A stretch of DNA of 64,000 nt from Trichococcus sp. K1Tr (GTDB taxonomy: Bacteria > Bacillota > Bacilli > Lactobacillales > Aerococcaceae), in NCBI RefSeq assembly GCF_028309625.1, contig NZ_JAQMHR010000002.1:421660-485659 (forward strand). Reading direction: 5' to 3'. The notes under the pieces were generated by a model, which saw only the letters and a list, made by a program, of their open reading frames with translations, was not told where the DNA came from and did not search any database. This document shows, one piece after another, positions 11,013-19,833 of this stretch; the first letter of the stretch is position 1, and every line of letters starts with the position of its first letter. The position numbers and the translations under genes were made by a program.

Positions 11013-11945
11013 ATGTCACTAAAAGATTTATTAGGAATCGAATATCCAATTTTCCAAGGAGCCATGGCTCGTATCGCAACCGCCGCATTAGCAGGACCTG
11101 TGTCAGAAGCGGGCGGATTGGGAATCATCGGATCAGGCGGTTTGACCGGAGACCAACTGCGTGCAGAAATTAAAAAAGTAAAAGAAATGACGGATAAACC
11201 ATTCGGCGTCAACTTGATGCTGATGATGCACAATATCCCTGAGTTGGTCGACATCATCATCGAAGAAGGCGTCAAGGTAGTCACGACTGGAGCCGGGAAT
11301 CCAGCACCTTATATCGATAAACTGAAGGCGGCAGGCGTAAAAGTTATTCCGGTTGTCCCATCCGTCAAGCTTGCGAAAAAAATGGAAGCGATCGGCGCCG
11401 ATGCAATAATCGCTGAAGGCATGGAATCAGGCGGGCACGTCGGTGAAACATCGACAATGTCTTTGGTGCCGCAAGTTGTCAGTGCCGTAAATATCCCTGT
11501 TTTGGGAGCCGGCGGAGTCGGTGACGGACGCGGTGTTGTGGCTATGTATGCATTCGGAGCTGTCGGTATCCAAGCAGGGACGATTTTCCTGACAGCGGAA
11601 GAATGTCCTGTTCCGCCTAGTTTCAAACAGGCGGTACTGGATGCGGACGATACGGCGACAGTTGTCACTGGCCGTAAGCTTGGCGCACCTGTTCGTTCCA
11701 TCAAAAACCCAATGCTGGCTAAATACATCGAGATGGAAAACCGTAACGCGACCAGGGATGAATTGGAAGAACTGACATTGGGTTCTTTAAGCAAAGCCGT
11801 CTACGAAGGCGATATGGAAAACGGTTCAGTGATGGCTGGGCAGATCGCCGGTATGCTCCATGAAATCAAGCCTGTCAAACAAATCATCACGGACCTGTTC
11901 GACGAAGCGGAAGAAGTATTGAAGAATCTGACAATCGTATACTGA
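11013..11945 (+). CDS. FabK-like FMN enoyl reductase / nitronate monooxygenase family
   Basis: This 310-residue TIM-barrel flavoprotein of the NMO/FabK family starts MSLKDLLGIEYPIFQGAMA. It carries the family histidine H142 in ESGGHVG and the FMN phosphate-binding segments GAGGVGDG and AGTIF. FabK reduces enoyl-ACP with NAD(P)H and FMN; nitronate monooxygenases have the same fold. Pairing with a crotonase in a two-gene operon, and not with fatty-acid synthesis genes, suggests it may reduce an enoyl-CoA. That is inference. RBS AAAGAGG. Confidence 0.8.
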   Translation: MSLKDLLGIEYPIFQGAMARIATAALAGPVSEAGGLGIIGSGGLTGDQLRAEIKKVKEMTDKPFGVNLMLMMHNIPELVDIIIEEGVKVVTTGAGNPAPYIDKLKAAGVKVIPVVPSVKLAKKMEAIGADAIIAEGMESGGHVGETSTMSLVPQVVSAVNIPVLGAGGVGDGRGVVAMYAFGAVGIQAGTIFLTAEECPVPPSFKQAVLDADDTATVVTGRKLGAPVRSIKNPMLAKYIEMENRNATRDELEELTLGSLSKAVYEGDMENGSVMAGQIAGMLHEIKPVKQIITDLFDEAEEVLKNLTIVY

Positions 11946-11982
11946 CGATGGCTTCCCCTGTATTCCGGCGGGAAGAACAAAG

Positions 11983-12029
11983 AAGCAGGAGCGGCCTCGA
12001 AATAATGAGGCCGCTCCTGCTTTTTTTTT
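11983..12029. terminator. Strong bidirectional terminator
   Basis: A perfect 16-bp stem (AAGCAGGAGCGGCCTC and its complement) has an 8-nt loop and nine T on the plus side. It separates the crotonase/FabK-like operon from the convergent LysR gene. Confidence 0.95.
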
Positions 12030-12033
12030 ATTG

Positions 12034-12951
12034 TTATTTTTTTGTGCTCCCCAAGTTCCGCTTGATGATATCGAAGAAAGAAAGGACAGCAGGGGTGAGA
12101 CTGCGATCTTTTTTGTAAAGCAGAACAAATTTGCTCTTCAGTACTGTTCTGTCGAACTCATAGACATTGCAATTGGAGAAATTGGAAAAATCCATCCCTG
12201 TGATAGGGACAAAAGTACTGCCCATCCCTGTTTTTGTCAATGCGATGGCTGTATAGATGGTCGAGGTGGTGAGGACAATTTTTTGGGTCAGATGATTGAT
12301 GGTATAAAATTCATCCAACAGTCTGCGCAGTCCCAACGCTGGTGACAACATAATCATCGGTTCATCATTCAGAATCTGCAAATCATAAGGGAACTTTTGG
12401 ATTCCCGTGGCAGTCGGGTTATAAAGTCGGCTTTTTTCGGACACCAGCAGATACACCGAATCTTCGTAAAGATATTCATAGGATAGGTTCTGGTTCGTTA
12501 CGGGTGTCATGCCGATACTCAGGTCGACACGATTGTCTTCCAACATTTTCTCAAGGTCTTGTGCACTCTTTTCTTCCAATTCGATCTGTATGCCGGGGAA
12601 CTGCATAGAAAATTCAGGAAGTATTTTGGGTAATAGGGTGGTCCCGAGAGCTTGGTTGATTCCGAATACAATTTTTCCCTTCTTGTTGTTGGAGATCATT
12701 TCCAATTCTTTTTTCATGTCTGTCTCAAGATTCTCAAATTTTCGTAGGTAGGACAGATAACGTTCGCCGGCGAATGTTAGGCTGAGAAACTTCTGGGTCC
12801 TTTCAAAGATTGTGACACCAGTTTCTTTTTCGATTGCCTGAATGATTTTACTTAAGTAAGGTTGTGAAATAAAGAGTTCGTTTGCGGCTTTGGTAATATT
12901 TCCGTGTTTCGCTATGGTTTCTATATAGGTAATTTTGGTAGTGTTTTCCAT
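12034..12951 (-). CDS. LysR-family transcriptional regulator
   Basis: This 305-residue regulator has an N-terminal winged HTH at residues 5-60 (ETIAKHGNITKAANELFISQ) and a LysR effector-binding domain from about residue 90. It is divergent from the SDR-GntP-CoA-transferase-thiolase operon and convergent with the crotonase/FabK-like operon, so it is probably their local activator. The effector would then be an organic acid or acyl-CoA, which is inference. The ATG follows AGGAG at 9 nt. Confidence 0.9.
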   Translation of the reverse strand: MENTTKITYIETIAKHGNITKAANELFISQPYLSKIIQAIEKETGVTIFERTQKFLSLTFAGERYLSYLRKFENLETDMKKELEMISNNKKGKIVFGINQALGTTLLPKILPEFSMQFPGIQIELEEKSAQDLEKMLEDNRVDLSIGMTPVTNQNLSYEYLYEDSVYLLVSEKSRLYNPTATGIQKFPYDLQILNDEPMIMLSPALGLRRLLDEFYTINHLTQKIVLTTSTIYTAIALTKTGMGSTFVPITGMDFSNFSNCNVYEFDRTVLKSKFVLLYKKDRSLTPAVLSFFDIIKRNLGSTKK

Positions 12952-13270
12952 GCCTGTTTATCTCCTTTAATGTATTGGCCTCTTCGTCTATTGTAGGCTT
13001 ATCGGGACGTTTCCGCAAACTGAAAAATGAGTTTAATTCCTAAAAAGGAATGGTAATTAAATGTAAGGGTTATCTTATTTTGTTTTGGAAAATGGATAAA
13101 TTGTTATAAAAATCATAATTCCGGTTATTGGTGAGCTATTTTTGAAAATTAAATTTGGAAGTATAACTAAAAAGGAATTGAAAGTGTTTTCAACTAGTAT
13201 TTTACGGGAATACATATTAGATAGATAATAAACTCATAACAAAAACAGAATATCAAGGAGGAAATAAAAC
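12952..13270. promoter_or_regulatory. Divergent control region, LysR / C4-CoA operon
   Basis: This 319-bp AT-rich region lies between the divergent LysR and SDR genes. It holds the dyad ATTCC-N6-GGAAT at 13036-13051 (suits a LysR T-N11-A box), the repeated half CTAAAAAGGAAT at about 13040 and 13168, and an imperfect TTGAAAgtgtTTTCAA dyad near 13177. No clean -35/-10 pair stands out, as expected of an activator-dependent promoter. Confidence 0.55.
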
Positions 13271-14008
13271 ATGTTTGAAGAACAAGTAGTCGTTATCACA
13301 GGTGCAGGTCAAGGAATCGGTGCTGAAATCGCAAAAGAATTCGGCCAAGAGGGCGCAACAGTTATTATTGTTGACTTCAATGGCGAGAATGCAGAAAAAG
13401 TCAGCCAAGAAATTATCGAAAAAAATGGTAAGGCGGGGTCTTATCAAGGGGATGTTGCAAACTATGATCAAACACAAGAAACAATCGCAAAAATTTACGC
13501 TGAGTACGGAAAAATTGATGTATTGGTAAACTGTGCCGGCATCACAAGAGATGCTTCATTGAAGAAGATGACAAAAGAAAACTGGGATGCTGTTATCGCC
13601 ACTAACTTGACTGGTACTTTCAATTTCATCAAAGCGGTATTCGATAAAATGACAGCTGCCGGTTACGGAAGAATCGTTAACTTCTCCTCACTTGCAGGCA
13701 TCACAGGTAACTTCGGACAAACAAACTACTCTGCATCTAAAGCTGGGGTAATCGGAATGACTAAAACAGTCGCTATCGAAGGTGCGGCTAAAGGTGTTAC
13801 AGCGAATGTGGTTGCTCCTGGATTCATCCAAACACCAATGACAGATGCGATTCCTGAAGAAGTGAAAAATAAAATGATCCAAGGAATCCCGGTTAAACGT
13901 ATTGGCCTTCCGGCAGACGTAGCATATGCGGTTAAGTTCTTGGCTTCAAAAGAATCCGGCTACATCACTGGTCAAGTTATCGAAGTGAACGGCGGCATGC
14001 ACATCTAA
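13271..14008 (+). CDS. SDR: 3-hydroxyacyl dehydrogenase / acetoacetyl-CoA reductase-like
   Basis: This 245-residue classical short-chain dehydrogenase has the Rossmann motif GAGQGIG (11-17) and the active-site tetrad N112, S140, Y153, K157 (YSASK). It resembles FabG/PhaB most in the RDASLKKMTKENWDAVI stretch. D35 at the end of beta-2 (VDFN) suggests NAD(H), whereas typical FabG/PhaB use NADPH, so a 3-hydroxybutyrate dehydrogenase-like role is possible. It is the first gene of the operon with GntP permease, CoA-transferase and thiolase. RBS AAGGAGG. Confidence 0.85.
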   Translation: MFEEQVVVITGAGQGIGAEIAKEFGQEGATVIIVDFNGENAEKVSQEIIEKNGKAGSYQGDVANYDQTQETIAKIYAEYGKIDVLVNCAGITRDASLKKMTKENWDAVIATNLTGTFNFIKAVFDKMTAAGYGRIVNFSSLAGITGNFGQTNYSASKAGVIGMTKTVAIEGAAKGVTANVVAPGFIQTPMTDAIPEEVKNKMIQGIPVKRIGLPADVAYAVKFLASKESGYITGQVIEVNGGMHI

Positions 14009-14037
14009 TTGCGTCCCAGTAGGAGGAATCTAAAAGC

Positions 14038-15372
14038 ATGGAAATTTTAGGATTAGTAGGTATATTGGTAGCCATTATTGCCATCATCACGATGGCGGTA
14101 AAAGGCTTGAACATCGTCATTGCTGCACCTCTCGCAACGATGATCATCATCCTGACCAACCAAATGGATATCTTTGGTTCGTTGGTAGGGAAAGAACAAT
14201 CCTACATGGTTGGACTATCCAACTTCCTGATCAGCAATTTCGCCATTTTCCTGTTGGGATCCATTTTGGCCCAATACATGGAAAAAAGTAATGCGACCAT
14301 TTCGATAGCCAACTTCATCTTGTCAAAAGTCGGTGTGGAGAATCCTTACGTGGTGTTAGTTGCAATCGCAGCGATCGGAGCGCTATTGACTTATGGCGGC
14401 ATCAGCTTGTTCGTAGTTATGTTCGCGCTGATTCCGTTGGCAAAACCAATCTTCAAAAAGTTGAACATCAACTGGGAATTGTTTCCGATTCCTTTATTTC
14501 TTGGGATGGCAACATTCACTATGTCGATGTTACCGGGGACACCATCCATTCAGAATGCTGTTCCGACAACTGCATTAGGTACGACACTTACAGCTGCTCC
14601 AGTCCTGAGTATCATTGGTACTGTCGTAATTGCTGCCTTTGGTTTGATTTACATGAAAATTCAATTGAATAAATCAATCAAAAATGGGGAAGGATTCGAC
14701 AGTTATCTGGAAGGCAAAGGGACAGAAGTAGCAGTCAAAGAAGAAACCATCGATGAATCAAGCATTCCAAAAATTGGGACAAGTTTGACACCGATTCTAT
14801 CACTTGTCGCGGTCATTCTGGTCTTCAGCAAAGTTCCGAACATCATCTTGATAGCGTTGACTGTAGCGATTTTGTTGTGCGCGCTCTTATTCAACAGGTA
14901 CATTCCAGGACAAAAAAACATCTTAAGTAATGGTGCGATCGGATCAGTCATCCCAGCTTTCTCTACTTCAAGTTCGGTAGCTTTTGGATCCGTTCTGACG
15001 AGTGCTTCAGGTTTTGCCATCATCAAGGATATGATTTTGAATATCCCTGGCAGTCCAGTATTCGGCCTTGCGGTCGCTTCCACATTATTAGGTGGAATCA
15101 CTGGTTCATCGTCAGGGGCGATCGGCATCGTGATGGCGACATTCGCACCAACTTATCTGGAGATGGGAATCAATCCGGAATTGATCCACAGGGTCGCTGT
15201 GGTTGCTTCAGCAGTCTTGACGGTAATGCCGCAATCAGGGGTTGTCATCACCTTCAACAATTTATCCGGCTTGTCCATCAAACACGGATTCATACATCAA
15301 TTTGTGATCGTGAATATCGGCCACTTATTGGCTATTACGGCAATTCTGATTACTTCAGCATTCTTATACTAG
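14038..15372 (+). CDS. GntP-family organic-acid permease (first copy)
   Basis: This 444-residue integral membrane protein has about 12 hydrophobic helices and a hydrophilic loop near residues 210-245. It belongs to the gluconate:H+ symporter (GntP) superfamily; the segments MLPGTPSIQN and GSSSGAIGI are typical. The CoA-activation neighbours suggest import or export of a short-chain hydroxy- or keto-acid. Compare the GntP-like permease beside ketone-body genes in Bacillus. It starts 29 nt after the SDR; RBS AGGAGG. A paralogue lies at 18388. Confidence 0.85.
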   Translation: MEILGLVGILVAIIAIITMAVKGLNIVIAAPLATMIIILTNQMDIFGSLVGKEQSYMVGLSNFLISNFAIFLLGSILAQYMEKSNATISIANFILSKVGVENPYVVLVAIAAIGALLTYGGISLFVVMFALIPLAKPIFKKLNINWELFPIPLFLGMATFTMSMLPGTPSIQNAVPTTALGTTLTAAPVLSIIGTVVIAAFGLIYMKIQLNKSIKNGEGFDSYLEGKGTEVAVKEETIDESSIPKIGTSLTPILSLVAVILVFSKVPNIILIALTVAILLCALLFNRYIPGQKNILSNGAIGSVIPAFSTSSSVAFGSVLTSASGFAIIKDMILNIPGSPVFGLAVASTLLGGITGSSSGAIGIVMATFAPTYLEMGINPELIHRVAVVASAVLTVMPQSGVVITFNNLSGLSIKHGFIHQFVIVNIGHLLAITAILITSAFLY

Positions 15373-15397
15373 GGTAAACGAAAGGAAGAAACTATTC

Positions 15398-16960
15398 ATG
15401 TCCAACAAAGTAATTTCTTATAAAGACGCAGCAAAACTTATCAAAGATGGTGCAACCGTTGCAACGACAACATTCGGTCTGGGTGGCCTGTCTGAACAAA
15501 TGTTGGTCGGTATCGAAGAAAGATATGCAGAAGAGCAGCATCCAAAAGGAATCACCTTCGTGAACTCAAGCGGTATCGGCAATAACCAACCTGGGAACGG
15601 CTTGGACCACTTGGTTGCAGAGGGTCTGGTCAAACGACTGATCAGCGGACATATTGGTTCATCTCCATTGATGGGACAGGCTGTCATCAACAATCAAGTG
15701 GAATCGTATCTGTTCCCTCAAGGTGTCATCACGCAATTGTACCGTTCGATTGCCGGTAAAAAACCAGGCTTGATCACAAAAGTAGGCTTGAAGACTTATG
15801 CGGATCCTCGTGTTGAAGGAGCGAAAGGCAATACCAAAGCAACAGAAGACTTAGTTGAATTGGTGAAACTGAACGGTGAAGAATGGCTGAACTACAAAAA
15901 TTTTCCGATTGATGTGGCTTTGGTTCGTGGCACTTACGCAGATGGCAAAGGAAACATTTCAATCGAACGTGAGACAGGCAAATTGGAATCCTTGCCTTTA
16001 GCGACAGCTGCTCGCAATTCAGGTGGTATCGTCATCGCTCAAGTAACAAAAATCGTCGAGAATGGTTCCATCAAACCGAAGGATGTATCTGTACCGGGCA
16101 TCTTAGTTGATTATGTGATTGTTTCCGAGCCGGAAAACCACTACCAAACAATGGGCACACAATACAACCCGGCGTTGTCTGGTGAGGTGCGAGTCCCGGT
16201 GAATGGTTTCAAATCGATGAAGTTTGACGTTCGGAAAATCGTTGCGCGCCGTGCAGCGATGGAATTGAAACCTGCTTCCGTCGTTAACTTGGGTATCGGA
16301 ATGCCGGATGGCGTGGCTGCAGTAGCAGCAGAAGAAGGATTAGGCGATGAATTGACATTGACGCTCGAATTAGGAGCCGTTGGTGGAACACCTGCTACTG
16401 GTTTAGATTTTGGTGCAGCCTTCAATCCAGAAGCGATCATTGATCACCAAGCGATGTTCGATTTCTATGATGGTGGTGGCTTGGATCTGACTGTTTTAGG
16501 CTTAGCTCAGACAGATGAGAAGGGGAACATCAATGTTTCTAAATTTGGGCCAAGAGTGACAGGACCAGGTGGATTCATCAATATCTCTCAGAACACAAGA
16601 AATATCGTCTTTGTAGGTACGTTCACAGTGGGTGGCAAAGCGACGATCGAAGATGGGAAATTAGTCATCACGGAGCAAGGGAAAGCTAAGAAGTTCCTGA
16701 AACAGGTAGAACAAATCACTTTCTCAGGCGAATATGCATCCGAAAATGAGCAGAATGTACTGTATGTCACGGAACGTGCTGTATTCGACCTGAACGAAGG
16801 TAAAATGCGCTTGATCGAAATCGCTCCAGGCGTCGACCTGCAAAAGGATATTCTAGACTGGATGGATTTCGAACCGGTCATTGCTGAAGACCTGAAGGAA
16901 ATGAACCCTGATATCTTCAAGGAAACTTGGGGGAAATTGAAGGACATCGTTTTAAAATAA
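15398..16960 (+). CDS. Acetate/propionate-type acyl-CoA transferase (fused alpha-beta)
   Basis: This 520-residue family I CoA-transferase has both subunits fused, as in YdiF/Pct-type enzymes. The N-terminal half carries TTFGLGGLSEQML. The C-terminal half carries the catalytic glutamate E324 (TLELGAVGGTP) and the oxyanion GPGGF motif. It moves CoA between short acyl groups, for example acetyl-CoA with butyrate, 3-hydroxybutyrate or acetoacetate. It starts 25 nt after the permease and is followed at 32 nt by the thiolase, which favours a C4 acid as partner. Confidence 0.88.
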   Translation: MSNKVISYKDAAKLIKDGATVATTTFGLGGLSEQMLVGIEERYAEEQHPKGITFVNSSGIGNNQPGNGLDHLVAEGLVKRLISGHIGSSPLMGQAVINNQVESYLFPQGVITQLYRSIAGKKPGLITKVGLKTYADPRVEGAKGNTKATEDLVELVKLNGEEWLNYKNFPIDVALVRGTYADGKGNISIERETGKLESLPLATAARNSGGIVIAQVTKIVENGSIKPKDVSVPGILVDYVIVSEPENHYQTMGTQYNPALSGEVRVPVNGFKSMKFDVRKIVARRAAMELKPASVVNLGIGMPDGVAAVAAEEGLGDELTLTLELGAVGGTPATGLDFGAAFNPEAIIDHQAMFDFYDGGGLDLTVLGLAQTDEKGNINVSKFGPRVTGPGGFINISQNTRNIVFVGTFTVGGKATIEDGKLVITEQGKAKKFLKQVEQITFSGEYASENEQNVLYVTERAVFDLNEGKMRLIEIAPGVDLQKDILDWMDFEPVIAEDLKEMNPDIFKETWGKLKDIVLK

Positions 16961-16992
16961 GCTAACGCACTCGAAAGGAAGTTATGTAAATA

Positions 16993-18237
16993 ATGAAAGC
17001 TTTAGAAGAAGTCGTCATCGTGGGTGGCGCCCGCACGCCAGTAGGCAGCTATTTAGGTGGATTAAAAACAGTAGATGAACCGATGTTAGGTGAAATTGCT
17101 CTGAATGAAGCGATCAAGCGTTCCGGCATCAACAAAGAAGATATCGAAGAAGTTATCGTAGGAAACGTTACTGGTTCTCAAACATCCAATAATGTAGGTA
17201 ACCTGATTGGTATTAACGTAGGTTTACCTGCTACAACAACAGGTATGACGATCAACCGTATCTGCGGATCTGGTTTCCAATCAATCATTTCTGCTTCACA
17301 AGAAATCAAATTAGGTGATGCGGAAGTGGTTGCTGCCGGTGGGGTCGAATCCTTATCCCGCGCACCTTTCTACCTGCCGATTGAAGCGCGTTATGATGGC
17401 TTGAAAATGGGCAACAAACCTTTGATCGATGCGAATGTAGCCGGTCACTCGAGCGCTTCAGGTCGTGATTCAGGTATTGATCATATGGGTAACACAGCCG
17501 AAGCCGTTGCGCGCAAATGGAACATTACGCGTGAACGTCAAGACCAATTTGCCTTTGACAGCCAAATGAAATGTAAAGCTGCGATGGAAAGCGGACGATT
17601 GGCGGAAGAAATCGTGCCTGTAGAAATCAAAGGCCGCAAAGGGCAAGTGACGGTTGTCGATACGGACGAATTCCCTAAACCAGGTACAACGGTAGAAAAT
17701 TTGGCTAAATTAAAACCCGTTTTCGAAAAGGATGGCACCGTTACTGCGGGTAACGCATCCGGCTTGAATGACGGCGGCGCCTTTAGCATAGTGACCTCTG
17801 CTTCCTATGCGGAAAAACATGGCTTGACCGTTTGGGCTAAAGTCGTCGACTATAAAGTTGCCGGGGTAGAAGCGGAATATATGGGCATGGGACCCGTTCC
17901 TGCCATCAAAGCCTTATTGGAACGCAACGGCTTGGATCTGCAAAAAGATGTCGGCATTCTGGAAATCAATGAGGCATTCGCAGCGCAACAAGTGGCTTGC
18001 CTGGACGAACTGGGTGTAGACATGAACAGTGAATGGTACAAAAACAGCTACAATCCGAATGGCGGTGGAATCTCAATGGGTCACCCGCTGGGCGCATCAG
18101 GTGCGCGCATCATGGTGTCGATCCTACAGGAATTCAAAAACCATCCAGAATATAAATATGGTATCGGTTCTGCCTGCATCGGCGGAGGTATGGGCGTAGC
18201 CATTCTGGTGGAAAATGGTTTCCATTCTGCTGAGTGA
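16993..18237 (+). CDS. Acetyl-CoA C-acetyltransferase (thiolase)
   Basis: This 414-residue degradative/biosynthetic thiolase interconverts two acetyl-CoA and acetoacetyl-CoA. The acylated cysteine is C91 (NRICGSGFQS). The GHPLGASGAR histidine motif and the second cysteine in GSACIGGGMG lie near the C-terminus, and NEAFAAQ is also present. It has about 20 extra residues compared with the usual 390-395, mostly in the middle and end. It is the last gene before a terminator in the SDR-permease-CoA-transferase operon. RBS AAAGGAAG. Confidence 0.93.
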   Translation: MKALEEVVIVGGARTPVGSYLGGLKTVDEPMLGEIALNEAIKRSGINKEDIEEVIVGNVTGSQTSNNVGNLIGINVGLPATTTGMTINRICGSGFQSIISASQEIKLGDAEVVAAGGVESLSRAPFYLPIEARYDGLKMGNKPLIDANVAGHSSASGRDSGIDHMGNTAEAVARKWNITRERQDQFAFDSQMKCKAAMESGRLAEEIVPVEIKGRKGQVTVVDTDEFPKPGTTVENLAKLKPVFEKDGTVTAGNASGLNDGGAFSIVTSASYAEKHGLTVWAKVVDYKVAGVEAEYMGMGPVPAIKALLERNGLDLQKDVGILEINEAFAAQQVACLDELGVDMNSEWYKNSYNPNGGGISMGHPLGASGARIMVSILQEFKNHPEYKYGIGSACIGGGMGVAILVENGFHSAE

Positions 18238-18284
18238 TTTTAACTAAGTAATCTTATTGACTGAATTGAATGTTTCGCATAAAG

Positions 18285-18331
18285 ACTTCATCGGAGAAAT
18301 TGTTAATACCTTTCTGCGATGAAGTTTTTTT
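18285..18331 (+). terminator. Terminator after thiolase
   Basis: Stem ACTTCATCG / CGATGAAGT is extended inward by AGAAA/TTTCT around an 11-nt loop, then runs into T7. It is possibly leaky, because another permease gene follows with no clear promoter. Confidence 0.8.
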
Positions 18332-18387
18332 GTGGAAAACTGAAAAATAAAACAAAAAATATTTTTAAATTTTAGGAGGATTTTCTT

Positions 18388-19725
18388 GTGATTTTGCCAA
18401 TTTGGATGGGTCCATTAGGTATATTAATAGCTATTGTACTTATCATATTTCTCGCGATGAGAGGCTACAGCATCTTGTTGATTGGACCATTAGCTGCGGT
18501 CTTGGTCATCGTATTGAACAACATGGAAATTTATCCGGCCCTGATTTCCGGTCCGACAGCCTATATGATGGGATTATCGAAGTACATCATCAATTACTTC
18601 GCCATATTCTTGCTTGGATCAATAATGGCGAAATACATAGAAGTCAGCGGCGCAGCGAAATCCATTGCAAAGTCGGTAATGAAGGTGACTGGAACGGATA
18701 AACCATTCTCGTTACTCATCGCCATTTTTTTCATCAGTGCAATCATGACGTACGGTGGAATCAGTTTGTTCGTAGTTATTTTTGCAGTAATCCCTTTAGC
18801 CAGACCCATATTCAAGCAAATGGATATGGCGTGGAACCTTATCGTTATACCTGTCATGCTTGGGGTCGGAACTTTCACAATGACCATGTTCCCGGGGACA
18901 CCTTCCATACAGAATGTTATTCCTACAACGACTTTGAATACGACTTTGACGGCTGCTCCAGTACTAGGAATCATCGGTTCTGTCGCAGCGATCGCTTTCG
19001 GTATTTGGTACATGAAATTTGAATTCGATAAGAGTGTGAAAAACGGAGTGACGTATGCTTCATTTGATGATTCAGCAAATCTGGCCGCTGAGAATGATGA
19101 GCATTTACCTAGTGTGTTCACAAGTATCTTTCCGATGCTGCTTCTCGTGGTCATCATCCTTGCCGGAAGCATCATGAAGGTGCCAAATGTTATCTTGATC
19201 GGTCTTTTAGCAGCATGTTTAGCATCAGTCGCGGTATTCCACAAGTATGTTTTGAGCCACAAAGATGTGCTAAATCTGGCAGCTCAGGGTTCGATTAATC
19301 CGATTTTCCTTACTGCGGCTGCAGTAGGTTTTGGTACGGTCGTCACTGCAGCACCCGGATTCGCGATCATTTCCCAGTACATACTGTCCATCCCGGGAAA
19401 CCCGCTCATCAGCCTATCTGTTGCGACGGCCTTGATGTCCATCGTTACAGGTTCATCCTCTGGTGCATTGGCTATCATCGTGCCTGCTTTTGGGCAGAAT
19501 TATATCGATTTGGGAATCCAGCCAGAAGTCATTCACCGTGTAGTGGCTATTGCTTCAGCGGCTTTTACGGCAATGCCCCATAGCGGAATCGTGCTGACGT
19601 TCTTTGCGGTATGCAGGCTCAATCATAAGAATGCAATGAAATATATGTTTGTGCTGATGACCGGTTCGAACGTTGCCGCACTGGTGGCGGTATTGTTCAG
19701 TGCAATCGTTTTGAATTTGACTTAA
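18388..19725 (+). CDS. GntP-family organic-acid permease (second copy)
   Basis: This 445-residue, about 12-helix permease is clearly paralogous to the protein at 14038. It shares the segments MFPGTPSIQN, TAAPVLGIIGS and TGSSSGALAI and the same loop position. The start is GTG at 18388 after TTAGGAGG. It lies downstream of the thiolase terminator, so it is either transcribed by read-through or from an unseen promoter in the AT-rich 56 nt before it. Two related permeases bracketing one CoA pathway suggest separate uptake and export, or two related substrates. Confidence 0.85.
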   Translation: MILPIWMGPLGILIAIVLIIFLAMRGYSILLIGPLAAVLVIVLNNMEIYPALISGPTAYMMGLSKYIINYFAIFLLGSIMAKYIEVSGAAKSIAKSVMKVTGTDKPFSLLIAIFFISAIMTYGGISLFVVIFAVIPLARPIFKQMDMAWNLIVIPVMLGVGTFTMTMFPGTPSIQNVIPTTTLNTTLTAAPVLGIIGSVAAIAFGIWYMKFEFDKSVKNGVTYASFDDSANLAAENDEHLPSVFTSIFPMLLLVVIILAGSIMKVPNVILIGLLAACLASVAVFHKYVLSHKDVLNLAAQGSINPIFLTAAAVGFGTVVTAAPGFAIISQYILSIPGNPLISLSVATALMSIVTGSSSGALAIIVPAFGQNYIDLGIQPEVIHRVVAIASAAFTAMPHSGIVLTFFAVCRLNHKNAMKYMFVLMTGSNVAALVAVLFSAIVLNLT

Positions 19726-19787
19726 GCAACAATAAGCATATCCCGCCGAAAGCTTTAGGATAACCGGGAAGGGTATAGATGACAAAG

Positions 19788-19825
19788 AAGAGCATCGGGA
19801 TCACAGACCCCGATGCTCTTCCTTG
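19788..19825. terminator. Bidirectional terminator between gntP-like and amt
   Basis: AAGAGCATCGGG / CCCGATGCTCTT form a 12-bp stem with a 9-nt loop; T-rich tracts follow on both strands. It serves the convergent permease and amt genes. Confidence 0.8.
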
Positions 19826-19833
19826 TATTTTGC

